A DNA stretch of 64,000 nucleotides from Gammaproteobacteria bacterium (GTDB lineage Bacteria; Pseudomonadota; Gammaproteobacteria; Tenderiales; Tenderiaceae): the NCBI GenBank assembly GCA_021731365.1, contig JAKFXL010000023.1, positions 1 through 64,000 of the forward strand, read 5' to 3'. The position numbers and the translations under genes are program-made. Position 1 is the first letter of the stretch. Each line of letters opens with the position of its first letter. Below, in pieces: positions 12,780 to 23,393 of this stretch. The notes under the pieces are model-generated. The model worked only from the letters and a program-made list of their open reading frames with translations. It made no database searches and had not been told where the DNA came from.

Positions 12780-13628
12780 ATGAAATACTTCGGTGCCCAC
12801 GTCAGTGCCAGCGGCGGCGTTGAAAACGCCCCTCTTAATGCCATCGCTATTGGCGCCAAGGCATTTGCTCTTTTCACCAAAAACCAGCGTCAATGGGTTG
12901 CCAAACCATTAACGGATGCCAGCATCACTGCATTTAAAGAAAACATGAAAAAAGGTGGCTTTAGAGCGCAGGATGTTTTACCTCATGACAGCTACCTGAT
13001 CAATCTTGGCCATCCAGAAGTGGAGGCACGTGAAAAATCGCTACGCGCCTTTATCGATGAGCTGGAGCGCTGCCAACAGCTGGGGCTCTGCTATCTCAAC
13101 TTTCACCCTGGCAGCCATCTCAATCAGATTGACGAGGAGGCCTCGCTCAATCTGATTGCAGACTCCATTAACCATGCGTTAAGTTGCACTGAAGGGGTAA
13201 CCGCAGTAATCGAAAATACAGCGGGGCAAGGAACCAATCTTGGCCACCGGTTTGAACATCTGGCGCACATTATCGACAAGGTGGAGGATAAATCACGTAT
13301 CGGCATCTGTCTTGATACCTGCCACACCTTTGCGGCAGGTTACGATCTGCGTGATCGTAAAACCTATGATGAAACCATGGCGGAATTTGAACGTATTGTC
13401 GGCTTCAAGTACCTAAAAGCGATGCACATTAATGACTCAAAACCGAAACTTGGCAGCCGTGTCGATCGCCACCACAGCCTCGGCAAAGGTGAAATTGGAT
13501 TAGATACCTTTCGTTACATCGCCAATGATTCACGCCTGGAGGATATGCCGCTGGTGCTGGAGACTATCGATTCCGATATATGGGACAAAGAGATTGAACT
13601 GCTCTACAGCTTTATCGCTGACACCTGA
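12780..13628 (+). CDS. nfo: Endonuclease IV (AP endonuclease)
   Basis: Zinc-dependent TIM-barrel AP endonuclease of base-excision repair, 282 residues. Family motifs are GAHVSASGG at the N-terminus, [31 protein letters not shown] and [20 protein letters not shown], which contain the His/Asp/Glu zinc ligands. Complete. It is transcribed divergently from ackA across 121 bases, and its 3' end overlaps the convergent GGDEF-EAL gene by 17 bases, so mutual antisense read-through at the 3' ends is expected. Confidence 0.95.
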   Translation: MKYFGAHVSASGGVENAPLNAIAIGAKAFALFTKNQRQWVAKPLTDASITAFKENMKKGGFRAQDVLPHDSYLINLGHPEVEAREKSLRAFIDELERCQQLGLCYLNFHPGSHLNQIDEEASLNLIADSINHALSCTEGVTAVIENTAGQGTNLGHRFEHLAHIIDKVEDKSRIGICLDTCHTFAAGYDLRDRKTYDETMAEFERIVGFKYLKAMHINDSKPKLGSRVDRHHSLGKGEIGLDTFRYIANDSRLEDMPLVLETIDSDIWDKEIELLYSFIADT

Positions 13629-15810
13629 CACCTGACGTTAAATCAACCATCGGTCTGCGTGCCGCAACAAGCCTGTCTATATCAAGCAGCGCGGCAAACC
13701 GCTCTGCGGGGACCGGGCAGCTAAACAGATACCCTTGCGCTTCGCTGCAACCATCACGACGCAAGAACTCAAGCTGCTGAAAGGTCTCCACCCCCTCTGC
13801 CACCACTTTCAGTTCCAATGTATTGGCCATGGAAATAATGGCCGATACTATCGCCTCATCACCACCATCTCCACCAAGGTCTTTCACAAACGAGCTGTCA
13901 ATTTTAAGCGTCTGCAACGGCAGGCGTTTAAGGTAAGAGAGTGATGAATAGCCGGTACCAAAATCATCAACCGAGATGTGTACACCCAACTTACGTAGGT
14001 GCTCCAGTATCACAATCGCCCGATCCGCATCCCTCATCACCATGCTCTCTGTCACCTCCAGCTCCAGTAGCTCTGGTGGCAACCCTGTTTTCTGCAGTAC
14101 TGTCTCAATTTGATTCACGATATCCACCTGATCAAACTGTTTAATCGAAAGATTAACCGCCATTCGCAACTTATCAAATCCCGCATCGCGCCAAATCACC
14201 GCCTGGCGGCACGCCTCCTGCAATACCCACGCCCCCAACGGAATGATCAACCCCGTCTCTTCTGCCAAGGGAATAAAACTGTCAGGCATCACCATCACAC
14301 CATTCTCACCGGGCCAACGCAATAACGCCTCAACACCGCTAATTTTTCCGCTACGCAGATCAATCTTTGGTTGATAATAAAGCTCAAACGCCTCAAGCTC
14401 TATGGCATTACGCAGCTTTTTTTCCATATCAAGACGTTCAGACATCGCCATCTGAAGCTCACTTGTAAAAAACATAAAGGTATTACGCCCGGCATCTTTA
14501 GCCCGATACATCGCTGCATCAGCATTTTTAATCAGATCCTCACAGTTGAGGCCACTGTCAGGATAAAGGCTAATGCCAATACTCGCACCAATAACCACCT
14601 TATGTGTTTGCAATATGAACTGTTGAGAAAGCGCCCTAATTATTTTTTCCGCAAGTAACTTCACTGACTGCGCTGACGCCACGTCTGTCAATATCACCAT
14701 AAACTCGTCACCACCCAGACGAGCGACAGTATCGGTCTCTCTAACACACCCTAATATACGATGTGCCGCTTCGAGCAATAACAGATCACCCACAGAGTGG
14801 CCGAGTGTATCATTCACATATTTAAACCGATCAAGATCTAAAAACAGAACTGCCAATTGCTCGTGACGACGATGAGCTACCTTGATCTCGTGATTTAATC
14901 GATCTTTACACAGCGTACGATTAGGCAAGCTGGTCAACTCATCATAAAAGGCCAGTTTTTGTAGCTGCTTCTCAATTAATTTAGATTGTGTAATATCACT
15001 AAACACACCAATATAATAGCTCACTCTATCAAAACCGTTTTTCACCGCTCTAATAGTCAACGCCTTAGGAAAGACAACACCGTCTTTACGCCGCTCCCAA
15101 ATTTCACCACTCCAGCACCCCGCAAGCTCAACCTGCTGCCACAACTGAACGTAAAACTCATCACTATGCTGGTCTGATTTCAAAAAGCTGGGATAACGCC
15201 CCACCACCGCCTCCCGCTCATATCCAGTAATATGTGTAAATGCATCATTCACTTCAATGATTTCACCATTCACTGCGGTAATCACAATTGCCTCACCACT
15301 CTCCTTAAAGACATTCTCAAACAGAGACTGTTTATCAGTCACCCGACGACAATCAGTCACATCATGAAATGTGCCCATCAATTGCAATGGAGAGCCGTTA
15401 TTATCACGTATGATCTCGCCACACTCCACCACCAACCGCTCGGATCCGTCCACACGTATGATGCGATACTCTATCTCATAGGCATTACTGTCACCTGTTA
15501 AAACAGATGCTATTTTATCTTTAACTTTAAAATGGTCATCTCCGTGCAAACAACCATACTTCGCCTCATCGGTAATGATGAACTGTTGCGGAATGTATCC
15601 AAAGATCCGGTAGGCTTCATCAGACCACCAGAGCTTTTGGCTAATAACATTCCACTCCCAACTACCCATGTGAGTGTTTTTTTGCAATCTCAATAAAGCA
15701 CTGTTTTGAGTTCTAACCTTCATATACATACGATACGTTGATAACATCGCAACAGCAGCTAGAACAATAACCAACAAACCTCCTGCTATAAATAAAACTT
15801 CATTACCCAT
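13612..15810 (-). CDS. PAS-PAS-GGDEF-EAL c-di-GMP signalling protein
   Basis: A 732-residue inner-membrane protein. It has one N-terminal helix (residues ~5-25), two PAS domains (~45-155 and ~165-278), a GGDEF domain with intact GGDEF at 366-370, and an EAL domain with EAL at 494-496. An RxxD inhibitory site (RETD, 357-360) lies five residues before GGDEF, so product inhibition of cyclase activity is possible. Both catalytic signatures look intact (for example [17 protein letters not shown] in the EAL half), so net activity cannot be told from sequence. PAS domains suggest redox, gas or ligand sensing. The gene is divergent from the sigma-54 response regulator. Confidence 0.93.
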   Translation of the reverse strand: MGNEVLFIAGGLLVIVLAAVAMLSTYRMYMKVRTQNSALLRLQKNTHMGSWEWNVISQKLWWSDEAYRIFGYIPQQFIITDEAKYGCLHGDDHFKVKDKIASVLTGDSNAYEIEYRIIRVDGSERLVVECGEIIRDNNGSPLQLMGTFHDVTDCRRVTDKQSLFENVFKESGEAIVITAVNGEIIEVNDAFTHITGYEREAVVGRYPSFLKSDQHSDEFYVQLWQQVELAGCWSGEIWERRKDGVVFPKALTIRAVKNGFDRVSYYIGVFSDITQSKLIEKQLQKLAFYDELTSLPNRTLCKDRLNHEIKVAHRRHEQLAVLFLDLDRFKYVNDTLGHSVGDLLLLEAAHRILGCVRETDTVARLGGDEFMVILTDVASAQSVKLLAEKIIRALSQQFILQTHKVVIGASIGISLYPDSGLNCEDLIKNADAAMYRAKDAGRNTFMFFTSELQMAMSERLDMEKKLRNAIELEAFELYYQPKIDLRSGKISGVEALLRWPGENGVMVMPDSFIPLAEETGLIIPLGAWVLQEACRQAVIWRDAGFDKLRMAVNLSIKQFDQVDIVNQIETVLQKTGLPPELLELEVTESMVMRDADRAIVILEHLRKLGVHISVDDFGTGYSSLSYLKRLPLQTLKIDSSFVKDLGGDGGDEAIVSAIISMANTLELKVVAEGVETFQQLEFLRRDGCSEAQGYLFSCPVPAERFAALLDIDRLVAARRPMVDLTSGVRCQR

Positions 15811-16080
15811 GACCTGACCCCTGAAAATAGCAACAACATCTATCCCCTAACAGTGCAGCTATCACGCCAGACTCTTAAAAACTCAAAACATATCTCGCAA
15901 CCCATTGTTTTAAAAAAACAGTTATATATTAACCACAAAATATTAGGATAATTAACTTCGTGCATACCCCCCTAAGAGAGCAACGCAATTTCAGAAAATT
16001 TTGCAAAAAACGGTTGGAAATATTGCAATTTACATAAATAGACACTGGAACAGTCGACAGAGAGATGCGACGATAGCGAC

Positions 16081-17502
16081 ATGAAAAACGAACCATCCCC
16101 AACATACTCATATCAGTTGCTGATCATTGAAGATGATCCGCTGCAAGCACAATATATGCTGCAGCTCGCAAACTCTGCGGGGTGGCACGCTGTCATCGCA
16201 AAAGATGGGGAGACAGCCAAAACAGTTATTTTGCAACAGCATTTTCAAGTGATATTGTTAGACATTTATCTGCCCGATATTAACGGCATTGATCTGCTCA
16301 AACAGTTCCGCAACCACAATATAGACAGCACCATTATTGCCATCACCAGCCAGAGCAGCACCGAGCTGGCTATTCAGGCCATGCGCCACGGAGCCTATGA
16401 CTTTATCGAAAAGCCCATAACTCTGGAACGATTGAGGGTGACACTTGATAACACATTAAAACATCTACAACTTACTGCCACCCTGCATAATTACGAAAAA
16501 AACTTCAAACGCGACCATTTTCATAACATGATTGGCTCATCGCTGCCGATGCATAACCTTTTTCACATAATAGAGAGTGCGGCACCAAGTAAAGCCACTG
16601 TGTTCATCACGGGCGAAAGTGGTACAGGTAAAGAGCTGTGTGCCGAGGCATTACACCACCATAGCCCACGCTGTGACGCCCCCTTTATCGCATTAAACTG
16701 TGCAGCCATTCCCCGCGAACTGATGGAGAGCGAAATCTTTGGCCACGTAAAAGGGGCTTTTACAGGTGCAAATCAAGACCGCGATGGTGCCGCCAGCCGT
16801 GCCAACGGCGGCACCCTTTTTCTCGATGAGATATGTGAGATGAATCTTGATCTGCAGAGTAAACTGCTGCGCTTTTTTCAGAGCCAACGGTTTCAAAGAG
16901 TTGGCGGAAAACAGGAGGAGAGTGTCGATATCCGGTTCATCTGTGCCACTAACAAAGACCCACAACAACAGGTCAAGCTGGGACTGTTTCGTGAAGATCT
17001 TTTCTATCGCCTGCACGTTATCCCCATCGAGTTACCACCATTACGAACCCGGGGTGATGACATACGGCTAATTGCCGAAGAGTTTCTTGAGCAGTTCACG
17101 TCAGAAGAGGGCAAGGAGTTCAGGCGTTTCTCCAGCAGTGTCGAACAGACCCTGCAGAACTACCCGTGGCCAGGGAATATCCGCGAGCTTCAAAACACCA
17201 TTCGCAATATTGTAGTACTACACAATGGCAACATAGTAACCCCGGCAATGTTGCCACCTCTATTAAGGGAGAACAGTCCCGACCCGCAGCAACCCACCAG
17301 TGAAGAGCCCCACAACAACACAGAGGGGCATCACAACCCCCCTCTTGAGAGTAATATCATCCCGCTCTGGCAGGTGGAGATGAATACAATTGAAAGCGCC
17401 ATCCAACACTGCGACGGCAATATTAACCGTGCCGCAGAGCTGCTGGATATCAACCCTTCCACTATTTACAGGAAACGTAAACTCTGGGATCCCGTGGAGT
17501 AG
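16081..17502 (+). CDS. Sigma-54-dependent response regulator
   Basis: A 473-residue NtrC-type regulator. The receiver domain has acidic pocket EDD (17-19), phospho-acceptor Asp61 (ILLDIYLPD) and Lys111. The AAA+ domain has Walker A GESGTGKE (178-185), an intact GAFTGA loop (225-230) for sigma-54 contact, and Walker B GGTLFLDEI (243-251). A Fis-type helix-turn-helix lies at the C-terminus (NINRAAELLDINPSTIYRKR). It should activate sigma-54 promoters on phosphorylation. No histidine kinase is adjacent, so it is an orphan here. The 270-base AT-rich gap upstream, shared with the divergent c-di-GMP gene, has no convincing -24/-12 element. Confidence 0.93.
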   Translation: MKNEPSPTYSYQLLIIEDDPLQAQYMLQLANSAGWHAVIAKDGETAKTVILQQHFQVILLDIYLPDINGIDLLKQFRNHNIDSTIIAITSQSSTELAIQAMRHGAYDFIEKPITLERLRVTLDNTLKHLQLTATLHNYEKNFKRDHFHNMIGSSLPMHNLFHIIESAAPSKATVFITGESGTGKELCAEALHHHSPRCDAPFIALNCAAIPRELMESEIFGHVKGAFTGANQDRDGAASRANGGTLFLDEICEMNLDLQSKLLRFFQSQRFQRVGGKQEESVDIRFICATNKDPQQQVKLGLFREDLFYRLHVIPIELPPLRTRGDDIRLIAEEFLEQFTSEEGKEFRRFSSSVEQTLQNYPWPGNIRELQNTIRNIVVLHNGNIVTPAMLPPLLRENSPDPQQPTSEEPHNNTEGHHNPPLESNIIPLWQVEMNTIESAIQHCDGNINRAAELLDINPSTIYRKRKLWDPVE

Positions 17503-17509
17503 CGCAAAA

Positions 17510-19294
17510 TCAAAAACTGCGATGCAAACGCCACCGACGGTATCTCACTCCTGCCAGCAACATCAGGAAAAAAAGCTCTTCATAAAACGCGCCGCCAGAG
17601 CCAAAGCCATCACTTTTGGCCACCGGGTCAACCGTCAAGCCAATGGCCAATCCATCAACGATCACGCCGTTGGCCACACCATCCTCATCAGACTCACCAC
17701 CATCCACCAAGACCAGCTCTATGGCATTACTGTTTTCAACCCTAATCCACTTTGTTTCATCAATCTTGGTATATTTACCAGCACTATCAACCTTATACAG
17801 TAATAGCCGATCAGACCAGGCAACAGTTGGTGTCACTCTGACCACAACACTTCCCGCAATTTTGGATGGAAGTGCCCGGTAATTAAACAGCCCCGCCGCA
17901 AACGCCACCGTTGTCGGCCCTTTTGGTGGAACAACACTGTTCTTAAATCCAAACAGTGTCCCATCCGTCACCTCGATATTCATGGATCCCCCAGACAACG
18001 CCACAAACCCATCAATCTTGCTGGCATTAGCAACACTGCTCGCCGCTTCACGGCTATCGGCAACACCATCACCATCGCTATCCAGTTCAAAACAGGGGGC
18101 GGGGAGACAGCCGGTTCTTAACACAAAATATGATTGAGTCTCCCTAGGCTTCGCAACGGTGGGGGCGTTCTCCTCATTATTTGCAGTCGTGGTGCTTTCG
18201 CTCGTCTCACCACTTGTACCACCTGTCGCCACCGGGGCCGCCTTATCAATCACCCTGAAACCGACAATCTCATCACCTGAAGAGGGGGCCGCTGTCGGCA
18301 CAACCACATTAACGGTGATCGTTTTTGACTGCTTTGGCTCAATTTTACCGGTCTTGGTGGGGGCCTCTACCTTCCATGAACTCCCTGGCAGCAGCTCCAC
18401 AGTAAAATCAGTGGCAACACTCTTGCCGTTGATCACCTCAACTTGATAACTCACCACCTGACCCAAACTGCCACTCTGCTGCTGCGGGCCAGAGACAATG
18501 CCAATATAGCCAGAGTTGATCGGGGCCAACCCAATCGCCAAGCCGTTTGTCAGCAGCGGCTGGCTCGCCGAGTAACTCATACCCCGGGTATCATCCGCCT
18601 GAATTCCCACCGTCGCACTGGCACCCTGACTCAAGGCAATGTTGGTAGAAGTGGTCTGTTTATACTGAAACAGCACCCGATTACTGCCCTGATAGAGGAT
18701 TGCCTGAAACTCAAATATCGCCGTCGGATCATCGTGATGGACAACCCGCCAATGGACAATCACCCGCCGGTTGGGGGCCGTGCCCTGCACCATCCAGTAG
18801 ACAGCCCCGCCAGCAGAGGGATTTAGATCATCAAACCACGGGGCAATAAAGGGGGGCGTCTGCCAGCCCGGCGTACCTGCAGGTTGAGGAATCGCCAACC
18901 CTGACGGGTTATAGTTGTTCTCGCTGTTACCAAAAGAGATGTAGCCGTTGGCAGAGACATGGGCGGTATAGTAGGTCTTGCCGTAAAACTCAAAACCAAA
19001 ACCAAAACGGATCTCTTCACTACCATCATCAGACAGGGCCAACCGCTGGCCTGTCTGGCTGATATCAATAAAGCTGAATGACGGGCCATTCAGCTCGGCA
19101 GAGTCTATCAACTGATAACCATCAGCATTGGGGGCCAGGGTCAACCGCGCCTGAAGCGGCGCACAATACAACATCACCACCAGAACAGCGGTGGCTAATA
19201 TAGTGTTACTTATCTGCTGGATACATATCGTCAATCTGGACTCCAGATATACCTGCCAACCCTCTCTTAGGGTTATCGCCACCATCCTGCACAA
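17510..19294 (-). CDS. Large secreted protein with Ca-binding repeat and C-terminal anchor tag
   Basis: A 594-residue exported protein. The signal region is ILATAVLVVMLYCAPLQA. Residues ~55-280 hold a lectin/NIDO-like beta domain (FYGKTYYTAHVSANGYISFG, IAPWFDDLNPSAGGAVYW). Next come an immunoglobulin-like segment, a Ser/Thr-rich linker, and a thrombospondin type-3-like calcium loop (DSDGDGVADSREA). The tail GFGSGGAFYEELFFLMLLAG, then an Arg-rich end (RYRRWRLHR), has the Gly-rich/hydrophobic/basic layout of GlyGly-CTERM sorting signals, though it is a divergent one. The protein is probably surface-exposed. Start could be 19294 or ATG 19285. Ligand unknown. It ends 7 bases from the response regulator stop. 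Confidence 0.75.
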   Translation of the reverse strand: MCRMVAITLREGWQVYLESRLTICIQQISNTILATAVLVVMLYCAPLQARLTLAPNADGYQLIDSAELNGPSFSFIDISQTGQRLALSDDGSEEIRFGFGFEFYGKTYYTAHVSANGYISFGNSENNYNPSGLAIPQPAGTPGWQTPPFIAPWFDDLNPSAGGAVYWMVQGTAPNRRVIVHWRVVHHDDPTAIFEFQAILYQGSNRVLFQYKQTTSTNIALSQGASATVGIQADDTRGMSYSASQPLLTNGLAIGLAPINSGYIGIVSGPQQQSGSLGQVVSYQVEVINGKSVATDFTVELLPGSSWKVEAPTKTGKIEPKQSKTITVNVVVPTAAPSSGDEIVGFRVIDKAAPVATGGTSGETSESTTTANNEENAPTVAKPRETQSYFVLRTGCLPAPCFELDSDGDGVADSREAASSVANASKIDGFVALSGGSMNIEVTDGTLFGFKNSVVPPKGPTTVAFAAGLFNYRALPSKIAGSVVVRVTPTVAWSDRLLLYKVDSAGKYTKIDETKWIRVENSNAIELVLVDGGESDEDGVANGVIVDGLAIGLTVDPVAKSDGFGSGGAFYEELFFLMLLAGVRYRRWRLHRSF

Positions 19295-19334
19295 AGCCCA
19301 GTCACCATAAGACGACCCGGCCGCTTTTTTTGGA

Positions 19335-20873
19335 TTATACGACGATCTGACGACGGCACCCTAATCGCCACGCAACCCCCAGCAAAATAGACATCAACGT
19401 CACAATCAGCCAGTTGCCCGTCACCGCATAAGGGGTCATGCCACTGCGTGGCTGAATCGTGGCAGTAGCCACGGCAATCTCAAACTGCGGCACCCGCGCC
19501 AAAAACTGCCCCTTGGCGTCGATCACTGCCGTAATTCCGGTATTGGTCCCCCGCAGCATCGGCCGCTCAGTCTCCAGCGCCCGCATCCGTGCCATCTGCA
19601 GATGTTGTGGCGGTGCCCAGCTATCATCAAACCAGGCATCGTTACTGACATTCACCAAAAAGGTCGCCTCCGGTAGGGCACGAATCATCTCCTCACCAAA
19701 CGCATCCTCAAAGCAGATAGCGATACCGGCACGTTGCCCCGCCACCCGTAGCGGCGTCTGCTCGGCCCCTCCGCGACTGAAATCGGACATCGGCACCTGC
19801 ATAAAATCGACAACCCCACCCAGCAACCACTTCATGGGGAGATACTCGGTAAAGGGCACCAGATGGTTTTTATGGTACATACCCCGCTCAGTGCCCGACC
19901 CCAGGCTGAGCATGGTGTTGTAGTAACGCCCCCCTTTTTCTTCATAGTTAAGCAGACCGATCAGCAGATCCGTATCGTGCTGGTCTGCCTCCTGCTCCAG
20001 ATCATCGAGGAAGGGCCTGACCTCATGATAAAAGGCCGGCAGTGCAGTCTCCGGCCAGATAATCAGGTCGGCATCCCAGTGCTGCCGGGTCAACTCAGTA
20101 TAGAGTTCGATGGTCGAAAGGCGGCTCTCGGGGCTCCACTTCACATCCTGCGATACATTCCCCTGCAACAGCGCCACCTTAATTGGTGCACCCTCCGGCT
20201 CAGTCCAGTAACCCTTCTGCATCGGCCACGCCAACGCCCATATAACAATCAATGCCAAACCATAGTAGCGACGCCAATCCCGGTCGAGCAGCAGCGCTAC
20301 CAGTAGCGCCGCATTCAGCGCCACCAACCAGGAGAGACCAAATACACCTATCCATGCCGCCCACCCGGCCAACAGCGTATCGGTCTGGCTGTAACCGAGA
20401 CTGATCCAGGGGAAGCCTGTCATAAACCAGCCACGCACCCACTCCACCAGGACCCAGGCGGCAGGCATCACCAGCAACAACTTAATCCGGGTGTAACGTT
20501 TTTCAAAGCGGGGCGGGAAAAAGCGGGCAATCAGATAACCCAGCAGTGTTGGGAAGAGGGCCATCACCAGCACCAGCAGCAAGGTCAAGAAGAGCGATAA
20601 CGGCAGGCTAACGTAGCCGTGGTAGTAGATGCTGACAAAAATCCAGCTGACACCCACACCAAAAAAACCGACACCAAACAGCGCGCCACGACGACAGGCA
20701 CCCCGCACATCCGCAAAGAGCCAGAGCGCAAACAGCAGCGCAATACCAAAAATTGCCACCGGCCACCACCCCAGTGGTGCAAATGCCAATGGCGTAGCTG
20801 CACCGGCCAGCAACGCCAACAGATCAGCACGCCAGCCGGCGCTATAGCGTTGCAATGTGGGAAGCGACTGCAT
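19335..20873 (-). CDS. lnt: Apolipoprotein N-acyltransferase
   Basis: Inner-membrane enzyme adding the third acyl chain to lipoproteins before Lol export. The N-terminal ~200 residues form multiple helices (PLAFAPLGWWPVAIFGIALL and following), and the periplasmic nitrilase domain carries the Glu-Lys-Cys triad in WPETALPAFYHE, HKNHLVPFTEYLP and ICFEDAFGEE. It has 512 residues, the normal length. It is the last gene of the miaB-phoH-ybeY-ybeX-lnt block. In related genomes leuS-lptE-holA often follows closely, while here 12.8 kb intervenes. LptE at 2831 and other lipoproteins would be its substrates. Confidence 0.95.
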   Translation of the reverse strand: MQSLPTLQRYSAGWRADLLALLAGAATPLAFAPLGWWPVAIFGIALLFALWLFADVRGACRRGALFGVGFFGVGVSWIFVSIYYHGYVSLPLSLFLTLLLVLVMALFPTLLGYLIARFFPPRFEKRYTRIKLLLVMPAAWVLVEWVRGWFMTGFPWISLGYSQTDTLLAGWAAWIGVFGLSWLVALNAALLVALLLDRDWRRYYGLALIVIWALAWPMQKGYWTEPEGAPIKVALLQGNVSQDVKWSPESRLSTIELYTELTRQHWDADLIIWPETALPAFYHEVRPFLDDLEQEADQHDTDLLIGLLNYEEKGGRYYNTMLSLGSGTERGMYHKNHLVPFTEYLPMKWLLGGVVDFMQVPMSDFSRGGAEQTPLRVAGQRAGIAICFEDAFGEEMIRALPEATFLVNVSNDAWFDDSWAPPQHLQMARMRALETERPMLRGTNTGITAVIDAKGQFLARVPQFEIAVATATIQPRSGMTPYAVTGNWLIVTLMSILLGVAWRLGCRRQIVV

Positions 20874-20890
20874 CGTTGTCCAATCGCTCC

Positions 20891-21772
20891 CTAGCGATCC
20901 TCATCCTCAACGTCGGGGAGTACATCCTCAGCCACCAGGCTCACCTCGAGCAGATGGATACGGCGGCTATCGGCACTCAATACCTTTATCTGGTAACAGC
21001 CAATCGTAATCTCCTCACCACGCTCCGGCATACGGCTGAACGCCTGCATCACCAGACCGCCAATCGTATCAAACTCCTCATCACTGAAATCACACTTGAA
21101 GTAGTCGTTAAACTCCTCAATAGGCGTCAATGCCTTGATAATAAAACGGTCGTCGTTCTGCTTTTTGATAAAGATATCTTCATCAATATCGTGTTCATCC
21201 TCAATCTCGCCGACAATCTGCTCCACCACATCCTCAATCGTCACCAGACCGGCAGCACTGCCAAACTCGTCCACCACAATCGCCATATGGTTACGGTTGG
21301 CGCGAAAATCCTTGAGCAGAATGTTGAGCCGTTTGCTCTCCGGCACAAAGACTGCGGGGCGCAACACGTCACGCACATTGAATTGAAGACGTCGGTCACC
21401 GATAAAATAGGGCAGCAGATCCTTCGCCAGGATCAACCCCACCACCTCATCGATATCCTCACCGATGACGGGGAAACGGGAGTGGCCCGACTCAGTAATC
21501 ACCGGCAGCAACTCATCCAGGGTGGCGTCCTGCTGCAATACCGCCATCTGCGCCCGTGGAATCATAATATCGCGCACCTGCATCTCGGAGACCTGCATCA
21601 CCCCCTCGATCATCATCAGCGCATCCACCTCCAGCAGGTCACGCTGCTGGGCATCACGCAACAGCCCCAGGAGTTCACTCTTGTCTCTCGGCTCCCCCCC
21701 CGACAGCACATGGGTCAAACGCTCCAGCCAGGAGCGTGGAACACCACCACTGCTCGTTCGATCTTCGCTCAT
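20891..21772 (-). CDS. ybeX: CorC/YbeX-type CBS and transporter-associated domain protein
   Basis: A 293-residue soluble protein. Two CBS domains lie at ~65-190 (start DIMIPRAQMAVL; GHSRFPVIGEDIDEVVGLI; VVDEFGSAAGLVTIEDVVEQ), and a C-terminal CorC_HlyC domain at ~205-290 (DEEFDTIGGLVMQAF). Homologues are linked to Mg/Co efflux and, through the conserved ybeY neighbour, to ribosome maturation. The VTIEDVVEQIVGEIEDE segment is a strong family marker. It lies between ybeY and lnt, 45 and 17 bases away respectively, in the conserved order. Confidence 0.93.
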   Translation of the reverse strand: MSEDRTSSGGVPRSWLERLTHVLSGGEPRDKSELLGLLRDAQQRDLLEVDALMMIEGVMQVSEMQVRDIMIPRAQMAVLQQDATLDELLPVITESGHSRFPVIGEDIDEVVGLILAKDLLPYFIGDRRLQFNVRDVLRPAVFVPESKRLNILLKDFRANRNHMAIVVDEFGSAAGLVTIEDVVEQIVGEIEDEHDIDEDIFIKKQNDDRFIIKALTPIEEFNDYFKCDFSDEEFDTIGGLVMQAFSRMPERGEEITIGCYQIKVLSADSRRIHLLEVSLVAEDVLPDVEDEDR

Positions 21773-21817
21773 TGCTCCTCGATCCTTTGATTACTCGTTT
21801 GCACGCTCTTCATATAC

Positions 21818-22270
21818 CTAAATTTCATAAGGGTTATTGATATTCAACTGCGCCAGAATCTCAACCTCAAGTCCTTCCATCTCATCCGCGTCTGCCTCTT
21901 CAATATGGTCATAACCGAGCAGATGCAACACCCCATGCACCACCATGTGGGCCCAGTGGGAGATAGCCGGTTTGCCTTGCTCCAGCGCCTCCACCTCCAC
22001 CACTGCGGCACAGATCACCACATCACCCAACAGCGGCAACTCAACCCCTGGGGGCGCTTCAAACGGAAAGGAGAGTACGTTGGTCGGTTTGTCCTGATGA
22101 CGATAGATACGATTAAGCTGCTGCATCTCATCACGGGTCACAATACGCACCGTCAGCTCCGCCGTCTCGACAAAACCGGCCAACGCCGCCTCCACCCAGC
22201 GCTGCACCGTATCAACACCCGGCAGTACGCCACCTTTGGTTGCGTACTGAACATCAAGATCAACCGTCAT
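21818..22270 (-). CDS. ybeY: Endoribonuclease YbeY, rRNA maturation
   Basis: A 150-residue zinc metalloprotein needed for 16S rRNA 3'-end processing and 70S quality control. The metal-binding [11 protein letters not shown] motif (HxxxHxxGxDH) is intact near residue 115, and the substrate-groove Arg lies in [20 protein letters not shown]. The start codon overlaps the phoH stop by four bases (ATGA), so the two are translationally coupled, as is usual for this pair. Confidence 0.95.
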   Translation of the reverse strand: MTVDLDVQYATKGGVLPGVDTVQRWVEAALAGFVETAELTVRIVTRDEMQQLNRIYRHQDKPTNVLSFPFEAPPGVELPLLGDVVICAAVVEVEALEQGKPAISHWAHMVVHGVLHLLGYDHIEEADADEMEGLEVEILAQLNINNPYEI

Positions 22271-23298
22271 GATTGTCGTTTGCCCAGGGGCTGACTCGAC
22301 GTCACACTCCCCTCAACTTCCGCCTCATGTGTCTCGTACGCCATCACAATGCGCTGCACCAGGGGATGGCGCACCACATCCCTGGCACTGAAAAAGGTAA
22401 AACTGATGCCGTTTACATCGCGCAAAATATCAATCACATGACGCAGTCCCGAGTCGCGACTGCTGGGCAGATCCACCTGGGTCACGTCACCCGTCACTAT
22501 CGCCTTCGAGTTAAAGCCGATACGGGTCAGGAACATCTTCATCTGCTCTTTGGTGGTGTTCTGCGCCTCATCGAGGATGATAAAGGCGTCGCTCAAGGTG
22601 CGGCCGCGCATGTAGGCCAGTGGCGCAATCTCAATCACCTGCCGCTCCATCAACTTCACTACCCGCTCAAAGCCGAGCATCTCATGCAGGGCATCGTAGA
22701 GTGGACGCAGATAAGGATCTATTTTTTGAACCAAGTCACCCGGCAGAAAACCGAGCCGCTCACCCGCCTCCACCGCTGGGCGGGTCAGGATGATGCGCTG
22801 CACCTTGTCCTGTTCCAGTGCTTCAACGGCGCAGGCCACCGCCAGATAGGTCTTGCCGGTTCCGGCGGGGCCAACACCAAAACTCAGGTCATGGGTACGG
22901 ACGGCTTGCAGGTAACGCACCTGATTGGCGCCGCGGCCTTTGACAAAGCCGTGGCGGGTCTTGATCACCGCCGGCTCGATCACCACCGCAGACTCTGCCT
23001 TGGTCACCGATTCACCCAGCTCACCCAGCCACTGCTGCAACAACAGATGTACAGACTCAGGCGTCACCGGCTCACGGTCAGCCGCCGCATACAGGATTTT
23101 AATCACCGTGGCAGCCGCAGTCACCCGCGCCTCATCGTCGCCGATGATGCGAAAAACATTAGCACGGTTGTTGATTTCGACCCCCAGACGCTGCTCTATC
23201 TGCCGCAAATGGTCATCAAACTGACCACACAGATGGGCCAGGCGCTGGTTATCGGCAGGCTCAAGAATAAAGTCGGAAGTTATCGGTTGACCGTTCAA
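22267..23298 (-). CDS. ybeZ: PhoH-family ATPase (YbeZ)
   Basis: A P-loop ATPase of the PhoH-like family, implicated with YbeY in RNA metabolism. Walker A is [13 protein letters not shown] and Walker [12 protein letters not shown]; the catalytic region RGRTLSDAF is present. No ATG is available at the right place. I prefer TTG 23298 because it leads straight into [12 protein letters not shown], which matches the family N-terminus; GTG 23340 would add 14 residues. Length is then 343, close to the E. coli protein. An antisense frame spans the whole gene but is a coding shadow. Confidence 0.9.
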   Translation of the reverse strand: MNGQPITSDFILEPADNQRLAHLCGQFDDHLRQIEQRLGVEINNRANVFRIIGDDEARVTAAATVIKILYAAADREPVTPESVHLLLQQWLGELGESVTKAESAVVIEPAVIKTRHGFVKGRGANQVRYLQAVRTHDLSFGVGPAGTGKTYLAVACAVEALEQDKVQRIILTRPAVEAGERLGFLPGDLVQKIDPYLRPLYDALHEMLGFERVVKLMERQVIEIAPLAYMRGRTLSDAFIILDEAQNTTKEQMKMFLTRIGFNSKAIVTGDVTQVDLPSSRDSGLRHVIDILRDVNGISFTFFSARDVVRHPLVQRIVMAYETHEAEVEGSVTSSQPLGKRQS

Positions 23299-23393
23299 AA
23301 TTATATATATCAGTATGGAGTGGGTGAAATTGAAACACACTCTGTCATTAAAGACTAGCCATAAGCGCTACGACTACCATTAACCCGCTGATT

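Noticed and set aside
15960-16040. Possible sigma-54 promoter near TTGGAAATATTGCA before the response regulator
   Set aside because: GG and GC are seven bases apart rather than the required ten, so it does not fit the -24/-12 rule.
22273-23358. A 361-codon plus-strand frame spanning the whole phoH gene
   Set aside because: It is antisense to a gene with complete PhoH motifs, is rich in His/Gln/Arg as expected of a shadow frame, and has no ribosome site or family resemblance.
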